Shown here: positions 1-5,257 of the stretch, piece by piece
How the letters are laid out: each line of letters starts with the position of its first letter
Numbering within the stretch: the first letter of the stretch is position 1
NCBI GenBank assembly: GCA_030428825.1
Contig: JAUIEL010000419.1
Coordinates: 1-6,399 of the forward strand
Direction of reading: 5' to 3'
Length of the DNA stretch: 6,399 nucleotides
DNA from: a bacterium
GTDB lineage: Bacteria; Planctomycetota; B15-G4; JADJEK01
Notes under the pieces: generated by a model
Database searches by the model: none
Told to the model about the DNA's origin: nothing
The model's input: only the letters and a program-made list of their open reading frames with translations
Translations under genes and position numbers: made by a program

Positions 1-96
1 GGACCGACGCGGGCGTTTCTTCCCCAGCCCCCAGCCCCTCCGCGTCAGCGCCCTCTCCCCTGCTCTCGTTGCTCTCCCTTGCTCTCCCCTGCTTCC
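1..96 (-). repeat. Left copy of ~100-bp inverted repeat
   Basis: The reverse complement of this stretch matches 1943-2045 almost throughout. There are 44 identical bases over the short-unit array (53-96 against 1943-1986), then shared unique sequence containing the CGCTGACGCGGAGGGGCTGG block (one mismatch just before it), a C/G-rich stretch where the right copy carries about 7 extra bases, and a shared end reading GAAGAAACG then GCGTCGGTCC, with two mismatches between. Position 1 is the window edge, so the copy may extend further left. It overlaps the 3' end of nnrE, coding that protein's last residues and its TGA stop. I do not recognise it as a named repeat family. Confidence 0.9.
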
Positions 97-749
97 TCCC
101 TCCTCGGAAATCCGATTCCCGCGACCACGACTTCTCCTACGTACTCCGGTCCCGCGCCTCTCGCGAACCCGACCTTCTCCGCGACGAAGGTGACCGTGGT
201 CTCGGCGTGGACGGCGGCGCCGAGGACCTCGCCGGTGTCGGCGTCGAGGCCGGAGGGGAGGTCGGCGGCGACGACGGGGTGGCCGGCGGCGTCGATCGCT
301 TCGAGGATCTCGCGGCGGAACCCTTCGACCGGGCGGTCGAGGCCGGTGCCGAAGACGGCGTCGACGACGACGGGGGGCGGGGGGGACGCGAGGGCGGTCC
401 GGACGGGGGCGGCGTCGGTCGCTTCGATCGTGCGGCCGTCGAGGGCGGTCCAGCGGCGGTGGTTGGCGGCCGCGTCGCCGGAGAGGCGGTCGGCGGCGCC
501 GCAGAGGAGGACGACGACGTCGTCGGCGCGGTCGAGGAGGTGGCGCGCGGCGACGAAGCCGTCCCCGCCGTTGTTTCCGGGGCCGGCGACGACGACGGCG
601 CGCCGCCGGCCGTGGCGCTCGAGCGTGGCCGCGACCACGTCGGCGAGGGCGCGACCGGCGTTCTCCATGAGGAGGTCGCCGGGGAGGTGGAGCCGCACCT
701 GGGCGTCGCGGTCGACGGCGCGGGACTCTTCGCGGGTCAAGGGGCGCAT
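45..749 (-). CDS. nnrE: NAD(P)H-hydrate epimerase (YjeF N-terminal domain)
   Basis: This cytoplasmic metabolite-repair enzyme interconverts the R and S epimers of hydrated NADH and NADPH so that the partner dehydratase (NnrD) can restore the cofactor. The protein is 234 residues, about the size of a lone epimerase domain; the dehydratase domain often fused to it in bacteria is absent and not elsewhere in the window. Visible family motifs are MENAG (28-32), the glycine-rich GPGNNGGDG (56-64), VVVDAVFGTG (127-136, containing the conserved Asp130) and DLPSGLDADTG (163-173). The family fold appears to end near IGFP (212-215). The remaining tail (REEAGESKGEQREQGRGR) is low complexity and encoded by the repeat at 1-96, which also supplies the TGA. 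The ATG at 747-749 was chosen because the family's N-terminus begins there; no clear Shine-Dalgarno precedes it. It is divergent from the methylmalonyl-CoA epimerase gene. Confidence 0.9.
   Translation of the reverse strand: MRPLTREESRAVDRDAQVRLHLPGDLLMENAGRALADVVAATLERHGRRRAVVVAGPGNNGGDGFVAARHLLDRADDVVVLLCGAADRLSGDAAANHRRWTALDGRTIEATDAAPVRTALASPPPPVVVDAVFGTGLDRPVEGFRREILEAIDAAGHPVVAADLPSGLDADTGEVLGAAVHAETTVTFVAEKVGFARGAGPEYVGEVVVAGIGFPRREEAGESKGEQREQGRGR
53..96 (-). repeat. Four-unit ~10-nt tandem array, left copy
   Basis: Read on the minus strand this holds four consecutive units of consensus GCARGGGAGA, the third shortened to 9 nt (GCAACGAGA). The order and variants are identical to the array at 1947-1985, so the array was copied as a block and did not expand independently. 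It lies inside the nnrE reading frame and encodes the Gly/Glu/Gln/Arg/Ser-rich tail. Confidence 0.85.
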
Positions 750-814
750 GGCCAGGACGATACCGGCGGCTACGATCGTCGTCGACGCTTTCGAATCTGC
801 CGAACGGAGGAGCC
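750..814. promoter_or_regulatory. Divergent intergenic region
   Basis: These 65 bp separate two divergent starts and must hold, or lie next to, promoters for both genes. Two short perfect palindromes, ACGATCGT (772-779) and CGTCGACG (780-787), sit side by side mid-gap. They could be operator-like, but palindromes this short are frequent in GC-rich DNA. A poor -10-like TACGAT (771-776) has no matching -35. The ribosome binding site GGAGGAG (806-812) for the plus-strand gene is clear. The promoter role is inferred from gene layout, not motif strength. Confidence 0.35.
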
Positions 815-1222
815 GTGGGCGCGAAGATCGATCATCTCGGAGTCGCGGTGCCGTCCCTCGCCGAGGGGCGGGCGCTGTACGAACGACTGCTCGGGTTCGA
901 GGTCGAGTTCGAGGAGGAGGTCGAGACGGAGAAGGTCCGGGTCTGCGGTCTCGCGGCGGGCGACTCCACCATCGAGCTGCTCGAGCCGACCGACCCGTCG
1001 AGCGCGATCGCGAAGGCGCTCGAGAAGCGGGGCCCCGGCCTGCATCACATCGCGATCGAGGTGAGCGGGATCGACGAGCTCCTCCCGCGGCTGAAGGCGG
1101 CGGGCGTGCGGTTGATCGACGAGGTCCCGCGGCCCGGGTCGCGCGGGACGAAGGTCGCGTTCGTCCATCCGAAGGGGGCGCTCGGCGTCCTCGTCGAGCT
1201 CGTCGAGCACCCCGCGCGATGA
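815..1222 (+). CDS. mce: Methylmalonyl-CoA epimerase (VOC family)
   Basis: The enzyme epimerises (S)- and (R)-methylmalonyl-CoA, linking propionyl-CoA carboxylation to methylmalonyl-CoA mutase in odd-chain and branched-chain catabolism, or the reverse direction. The 135-residue length is typical. It shows the two vicinal-oxygen-chelate halves: the first opens with KIDHLGVAVPSL (4-15, His7), the second with GLHHIAIEV (75-83). Likely metal ligands by family pattern are His7, Glu54 in IELLEP, His77 or His78, and Glu128 in LVELVEH. The conserved PxxGSRGTKVAFVHPK segment (105-120) is intact. The GTG start follows GGAGGAG with 4 bases between GGAGG and the start, which decides the start despite the weaker codon. 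Its TGA overlaps the next ATG by 4 bases. No mutase or carboxylase subunit is in the window. A generic glyoxalase-like VOC protein is the alternative but fits less well. Confidence 0.92.
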   Translation: MGAKIDHLGVAVPSLAEGRALYERLLGFEVEFEEEVETEKVRVCGLAAGDSTIELLEPTDPSSAIAKALEKRGPGLHHIAIEVSGIDELLPRLKAAGVRLIDEVPRPGSRGTKVAFVHPKGALGVLVELVEHPAR

Positions 1223-1941
1223 GCTTCGAGCGACTCGAGCACGCGCTGCGGCGGCGGTTCGACCGGGACGGCGGCGCGCCGTTCGTCACCGGGGACGCCG
1301 GCGCGCTCGCGATCGACCTGACCGGCGCCCGGCTGAAGGACGACGCGCCGCCGCCGGCCGAGGTCGAGGCGGGGGAGGAGCTGCGGGCCGCGCACCTCCG
1401 GATCGAGGGCGCGCCGATCGTCGTGCGCGGCGAGGAGGTCCGGGTCCGGCTCGACGCCGAGGACGCGGTCTTCGTGGTCGCGGCCGACGGCTCGAGCGCG
1501 GCGCCCCGGCGGCTCGCGTCCGGGACCGCGCGGCTGGCGGTCTCGCGCGACGCGTTGGAGGGGCTCCTCCTCGCCGCGATCCGCGAGAAGGCGGCCGCGC
1601 AGGGGGCGACGGTCGACTCCGTCGAGCTCGCGCTCGCCCCGGCCGGCCCGCGCGGCCTGAAGGTCGACGCGACGCTCGGCGTCAAGATGATGCTGAAGGC
1701 GAAGGTCGACCTCTCCGCCGAGCTCGCGATCGAGGACGACCTCACGGCGAAGATCGTCGACTTCCGGGCCCGCGCCGGAGGGATGCTCGGCGGCATGCTC
1801 GGCGGCGTCCTCGACGGGATGGCGGCGAAGGTGCGGGGGAAGAAGATCGCGCTGGCGGGGAGGCCGCTCGGCGGCGCGGAGGTGAAGGACGTGAGGGTGA
1901 CGGTGGAGGACGGCGTGGTGGTGGAGGTGGAATTGGGGTAG
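1219..1941 (+). CDS. Protein of unknown function, possibly LmeA/DUF2993-like
   Basis: I do not recognise this 240-residue protein with certainty. It has no signal peptide or membrane segment and starts at an ATG overlapping the stop of the methylmalonyl-CoA epimerase gene, so it is probably translated by coupling. The first ~105 residues are acidic and alternate short hydrophobic strands with charged turns. A helix-like stretch (DALEGLLLAAIREKAAAQGA, 111-130) follows, then repeated amphipathic beta strands (133-183). Next comes a glycine-rich segment of GGML/GGVL repeats (187-200), then a basic patch (KVRGKK, 204-209) and a final strand pair ending VEDGVVVEVELG. The helix-then-strands layout and the closing strands are loosely like bacterial lipid-binding LmeA/DUF2993 proteins; this is inference from pattern only. 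Codon use matches its neighbours. The TAG lies two bases before the right repeat copy. Confidence 0.75.
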   Translation: MSFERLEHALRRRFDRDGGAPFVTGDAGALAIDLTGARLKDDAPPPAEVEAGEELRAAHLRIEGAPIVVRGEEVRVRLDAEDAVFVVAADGSSAAPRRLASGTARLAVSRDALEGLLLAAIREKAAAQGATVDSVELALAPAGPRGLKVDATLGVKMMLKAKVDLSAELAIEDDLTAKIVDFRARAGGMLGGMLGGVLDGMAAKVRGKKIALAGRPLGGAEVKDVRVTVEDGVVVEVELG

Positions 1942-1942
1942 G

Positions 1943-2045
1943 GGAAGCAGGGGAGAGCAAGGGAGAGCAACGAGAGCAGGGGAGAGCGCGCTGACGCGGA
2001 GGGGCTGGGGGATGGGGGCGGGGGAAGAAACGTCTGCGTCGGTCC
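1943..2045 (+). repeat. Right copy of ~100-bp inverted repeat
   Basis: This is the inverted counterpart of 1-96. It starts two bases after the stop of the preceding gene with the four-unit array, followed by the CGCTGACGCGGAGGGGCTGG block, G-runs about 7 bases longer than in the other copy, and an end reading GGGGAAGAAACG then GCGTCGGTCC. Relative to the gene it follows it has the same orientation as the left copy. It contains no convincing stem-loop followed by a T-run, so a classical intrinsic terminator role is not supported. Confidence 0.9.
1947..1985 (+). repeat. Four-unit ~10-nt tandem array, right copy
   Basis: Units are GCAGGGGAGA, GCAAGGGAGA, GCAACGAGA and GCAGGGGAGA. The same units in the same order occur on the opposite strand at 53-96. 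Unlike the left copy, this array lies outside any supported coding region. Confidence 0.85.
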
Positions 2046-2137
2046 TCCGGGTCGGTGAGGCTCTCCGGTCGTCGCCTCGTTCCCCCGCCGTGACGCGGCG
2101 CTTGCATTGCTCACCGTCGTCGCGTCTTCTCTTCGGC
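2046..2137. other. Rest of the intergenic gap before the SDR gene
   Basis: This completes the 1942-2137 gap. It presumably holds the promoter for the downstream four-gene run, but I see no good -35/-10 pair and no strong Shine-Dalgarno just before the ATG at 2138. A 5-bp stem (CGCCG/CGGCG, 2086-2100) is present but is the kind of match expected by chance at this GC content. TTGCAT at 2102-2107 resembles a -35 box without a matching -10. Confidence 0.3.
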
Positions 2138-2866
2138 ATGAACCTGAAGAACAAGGTCGCGCTGGTCACCGGGGGGGCACGGCGGGTCGGGCGGGCGATC
2201 GGGGTCGAGCTGGCGGCGGCCGGGGCGCACGTCGTCGTCCACTACCGTTCGTCCGAGGCGGAGGCGCGGGCGCTCGTCGACGAGATCGAGGGGGCGGGGG
2301 GCGCCGCTTCGACGGCGCGGGCGGACCTTCGCTCGTTGAACGAGATCCAGCTCCTCGTCCGGAAGGGCGAGGTCGAGGTCGGGTACGTCGACGTGCTGGT
2401 GAACAACGCGTCGGAGTTCTTCGAGACGCCGCTGGTGACCGCGTCGGACGACGACTGGGACCGGCTGCTCGACGTCAACCTGAAGGCGCCGTTCCGGCTG
2501 TCGCGGCGGGTGGCGGCGCCGATGCTGCAGCGGGGGGGCGGCGTGATCGTCAACCTCGCGGACGTCTGGGGGGAGCGGGCGCTGCGGCGGCACGTCGTCT
2601 ACTCGGTCTCGAAGGCGGGGCTGCTGATGCTGACGAAGGGGCTCGCGCGGGAGCTCGCGCCGAAGGTCCGGGTGAACGCGGTCTCGCCCGGCACCGTCGC
2701 CTGGCCGGAGTCGTACGACGAGGAGGAGCGGGCGCGCCTGCGGCGGCGGATCCCGTTGGGACGGGAGGGTGCGCCGGAGGACGTGGCGCGCGCGGTGCGG
2801 TTCCTCTGCGAGGAGGAGTACGTCACCGGCGCCGTCCTCCCGGTCGACGGCGGGAAGTCGCTGTGA
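2138..2866 (+). CDS. SDR oxidoreductase, pteridine reductase (PTR1/FolM-like) type
   Basis: This is a 242-residue NAD(P)-dependent short-chain dehydrogenase/reductase. The dinucleotide-binding motif is TGGARRVGRAIG (11-22); this TGxxxRxG form is the pteridine reductase variant of the usual TGxxxGxG. NNAS (89-92), the catalytic YSVSK (Tyr155, Lys159) and a C-terminal VTGAVLPVDGG (229-239) are all present. Where classical SDRs have the catalytic Ser, this protein has Asp142 in NLAD, exactly 13 residues before Tyr155. That is the spacing of Asp181 and Tyr194 in Leishmania PTR1. A role in reducing dihydropterins (biopterin, monapterin or folate type) is the best inference; a generic 3-oxoacyl-ACP-reductase-like SDR is the alternative. 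The ATG at 2138 gives a standard SDR N-terminus; the ATG at 2012 would add 42 unconserved residues, partly from the repeat. Its TGA overlaps the next gene's GTG. Confidence 0.88.
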   Translation: MNLKNKVALVTGGARRVGRAIGVELAAAGAHVVVHYRSSEAEARALVDEIEGAGGAASTARADLRSLNEIQLLVRKGEVEVGYVDVLVNNASEFFETPLVTASDDDWDRLLDVNLKAPFRLSRRVAAPMLQRGGGVIVNLADVWGERALRRHVVYSVSKAGLLMLTKGLARELAPKVRVNAVSPGTVAWPESYDEEERARLRRRIPLGREGAPEDVARAVRFLCEEEYVTGAVLPVDGGKSL

Positions 2867-3789
2867 AACGCGTCGCGGTCTACTGCGGCTCCAGCCACGG
2901 CGAGCGCCCGGCGTACCGCGCCGCGGCGGAGCGGCTCGGCGACGTGCTGCTCGGCCGCGGGATCGGGCTCGTCTACGGCGGCGGGAACGTCGGGCTGATG
3001 GGGGTCGTGGCCGAGCGCGTGCTCGCGGGCGGAGGGGAGGTGACCGGCGTGATCCCGCGCCAGCTGTACGAGCTCGAGGTGGCGCACGAGGGGGTGACCC
3101 GCCTGCACGTCGTCGAGTCGATGCACGGGCGGAAGCTCCTGATGACCGAGCTCTCGGACGCCTTCGTCGCGCTCCCGGGCGGGCTCGGCACGATGGACGA
3201 GCTGTTCGAGGCGCTCACCTGGCGGCAGCTCCGGATCCACGACCACCCGGTCGGCCTGCTGAACGTCGAGGCGTTCTTCGATCCGCTCCTCGGCCAGCTC
3301 GACCGGTTCCGGGACGAGGGGTTCGTGTCGCCGGCGAACCGGGATCTGCTGGTCGCCGACTCCGACCCGGGGCGGCTGCTCGACCGGCTGGCGGAGAACG
3401 CGGGCGTCCCGTCCGACTTCCCCGAGCGCGGGACCCGCGTCCTCGGGGCGACGATGCTCCACATCACGACCGCGGACGCCTGGGAGGGGGCGCGGAGGTC
3501 CGGGCGGTACGAGGGGGACACCCTGGCGACGGAGGGGTTCATCCACGCGTCCGAGCCGGGGCAGGTGGTCGAGGTGGCGAACCGGCTGTTCGCGGGGCGG
3601 GACGACCTGGTGCTCCTCGTGATCGACGAGCGGCGCGTCCGGGCGCCGATCGTGCGGGAGAACCTCGAAGGGGGGACGACGAGGTATCCTCATGTCTACG
3701 GCCCGCTCGACCTCGACGCGGTCCGCGACGTCGTCCCGTTCCGACCCGCCACCGACGGGACCTTCACGCTGCCCCCCGGGATCGAATGA
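2863..3789 (+). CDS. LOG family protein fused to a DUF952 domain
   Basis: The single 308-residue frame joins two domains. Residues 1 to about 180 are a LOG/TIGR00730 Rossmann protein: VAVYCGSS (4-11), VYGGGNVGLMG (37-47), ESMHGRK (85-91, with the family Arg90) and PGGLGTMDE (105-113, with Glu113). LOG enzymes hydrolyse nucleoside 5'-monophosphates (cytokinin ribotides or AMP) to base plus ribose 5-phosphate. From Met198, HITTADAW, ATEGFIHAS and HVYGPLDLDAVRDVVPF mark a complete DUF952 domain of about 110 residues, a small cytoplasmic domain of unknown role. The linker (about 181-197) has no stop. The GTG start overlaps the SDR stop and follows GGGAAG at 2852-2857. Its TGA overlaps the next ATG. 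The LOG domain call is secure; the fusion is real in this sequence unless one indel has removed a stop. Met198 could also serve as an internal start. Confidence 0.9.
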   Translation: MKRVAVYCGSSHGERPAYRAAAERLGDVLLGRGIGLVYGGGNVGLMGVVAERVLAGGGEVTGVIPRQLYELEVAHEGVTRLHVVESMHGRKLLMTELSDAFVALPGGLGTMDELFEALTWRQLRIHDHPVGLLNVEAFFDPLLGQLDRFRDEGFVSPANRDLLVADSDPGRLLDRLAENAGVPSDFPERGTRVLGATMLHITTADAWEGARRSGRYEGDTLATEGFIHASEPGQVVEVANRLFAGRDDLVLLVIDERRVRAPIVRENLEGGTTRYPHVYGPLDLDAVRDVVPFRPATDGTFTLPPGIE

Positions 3790-5257
3790 CCGCACCGCCG
3801 CTCCGGCCTCTCCTGCCGCTGCTCCCGCTCCTCCTCCTCGCCGGCTCCTGCTCCGACTCCCCCGATCGCGGGGCGTACCCGCGGGCGCCGATCGTCCTGA
3901 TCTCCCTCGACACGGTGCGGAAGGACGCGGTCTCCGGGTTCGGCGCGCCGGCCGGCAGGACGAAGGCGCTGGAGGCGCTCGGGGAGGAGGGGTTCCGCTT
4001 CCAGAACGCGATCGCGGCGTCGCATCACACCGCCCCGTCGCACGCCACGATGTTCACCGGGTTCACGCCGTTCGTCCACGGCGTGGCGCTGGCGGAGGGG
4101 TTGCGCGTCTTCCGGCTCCCCGAGGCGATCCCGGTCCTCGCGGAGGTCCTGCGGGACGAGGGGTACGCGACGGGGGCGTTCACCGACGGCATCCAGCTCC
4201 TCCCGCAGCGGGGGTTCGACCGCGGGTTCGACACGTTCGAGTACGAGACGTCCCACCTCGACCACAAGCTCCCGGCGATCGAGGAGTTCCTCGACGCGTG
4301 CGGCGACCGGCCGTTCTTCCTGTTCGCGCACACGTACCGCGCGCATCAGCCGTATCGCGCCGAGCCGGATCGGCTGGCCGAGCTGCTCGCCGACTACGAC
4401 GGTCGGTTCGCCGCGCCGGCGCGCGAGGTGGCGGAGTTTCCGCTGGAGCGGATCCGCGCCCAGGATCCGGAGGCGATGCAGCGGCAGGCGGCGTTGACGA
4501 TGGCGCTCTCGCCGCGGCTGTGGAAGCGGAAGAAAGACCTCGAGTTCGTGCGCGCGCTGTACGGGGCGGCCGTGGAGGGGGCGGACGGAGAGCTCGGGCG
4601 GCTGCTCGACCTCTTGCGCGGGCGCGGGATCCTCGATCGGGCGATCGTGGTGGTGACGTCCGACCACGGCGAGGCGTTCGTCGAGCACGAGCGCTGCGCC
4701 GTCCACATGGACCTCTGGGACGAGGTGCTGCGGGTCCCGCTCGTCGTGCGGCTGCCGGACCGGCGCGGGGCCGGGACCGACGTCGAGGGACAGGTCGGCT
4801 CGGAGCGGCTGATGCCGACCCTCCTCGACCTCGTCGGGCTCGAGCCGCCGGTGCCGACCGAGGGGACGTCGTTCGCCGGCACGCTCCTCGCCGGCGAGGC
4901 CGTGCGGGCTTCTCGGCGATGTACGTCACCGGCAAGCCCGAGCCGGTGATGCAGACGATGCGGACCCGTTTCTTCAAGCGGTTCGACTCCCTCGTGTCGC
5001 GCGACGAGCTGCCGCCGCGGTCGCGCCACCTGCACCCGACGGCGTTCTACGACCTCGTGAACGACGAGGGCGAGCACCACGACCTCACGGGGACCGGCCA
5101 CCCCGAGATCGAACGGTTCGGGAGGGTCGTCCGCCAGCGCACGGAGGAGTGGGCGCGGCGGCGGCGGGAGTTCGGGATCGGGGGCGGGACGCTGGCCGAC
5201 GTGTCGCCGGAGGAGATCGAGGCGATGAAGGGCGTCGGGTACCTCGGGGACAAATGA
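3786..5257 (+). CDS. Lipoprotein sulfatase-family hydrolase, frameshifted
   Basis: This belongs to the sulfatase/alkaline phosphatase superfamily and is probably exported and lipid-anchored. The N-terminus is a leucine/proline-rich hydrophobic segment ending LAGSC, giving a probable lipobox Cys22. Metal-site motifs follow: SLDTVRKD (40-47, Asp42) and TSDHGEAF (291-298, Asp293/His294), then VHMDLWDEVLRVPLVVRLP. At the nucleophile position the sequence is TAPSH (82-86) instead of the C/S-x-P-x-R needed for formylglycine. The protein is therefore unlikely to be a classical formylglycine sulfatase; a Thr-nucleophile phosphohydrolase or transferase is possible. The frame starting at 3786 stops at 4949 (387 aa). 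The family C-terminus, ending MKGVGYLGDK, continues in the -1 frame from about 4907 to 5257; joined, it would be about 490 aa, a normal length. ATGA overlaps couple it to both neighbours. Whether the break is a real mutation or a sequencing error cannot be told here. Confidence 0.85.
4902..4912 (+). other. Frameshift point in the sulfatase gene
   Basis: Before this point the coding frame has codons starting at 4902 (GTG CGG GCT TCT). After it the conserved protein continues one base back (GGC TTC TCG GCG ATG TAC, reading GFSAMY). Changing the GGG at 4906-4908 to GGGG would give an uninterrupted V-R-G-F-S-A-M-Y. This is one missing base in a short homopolymer, a typical sequencing or assembly error or a simple mutation. 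No X-XXY-YYZ slippery heptamer is present. Confidence 0.8.

Noticed and set aside
69..1064. Long plus-strand frame antisense to nnrE
   Set aside because: Asp/Gly/Glu-rich mirror of the nnrE coding strand with no family motifs.
97..1942. Composite transposon bounded by the inverted repeats
   Set aside because: The genes between are ordinary metabolism, there is no transposase, and no target-site duplication can be assessed because the left copy reaches the window edge; kept only as an alternative.
1947..1985. CRISPR-like array
   Set aside because: Units are only ~10 nt, adjacent, with no spacers and no cas genes.
2086..2100. Stem-loop as an intrinsic terminator
   Set aside because: Five-base stem only, no T-run after it, and expected by chance in this composition.
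750..2114. Long open minus-strand frame extending upstream of nnrE
   Set aside because: Beyond the nnrE ATG its translation is Ser/Arg/Pro-rich low complexity antisense to the well-supported mce and following gene; open antisense frames are expected at this GC content.
2012..2137. Upstream ATG giving the SDR a 42-residue N-terminal extension
   Set aside because: The extension is partly encoded by the repeat, has no SDR similarity, and the Rossmann strand starts right after the ATG at 2138.
4902..4912. Programmed -1 frameshift in the sulfatase gene
   Set aside because: No slippery heptamer is visible, and a single missing G explains it more simply.
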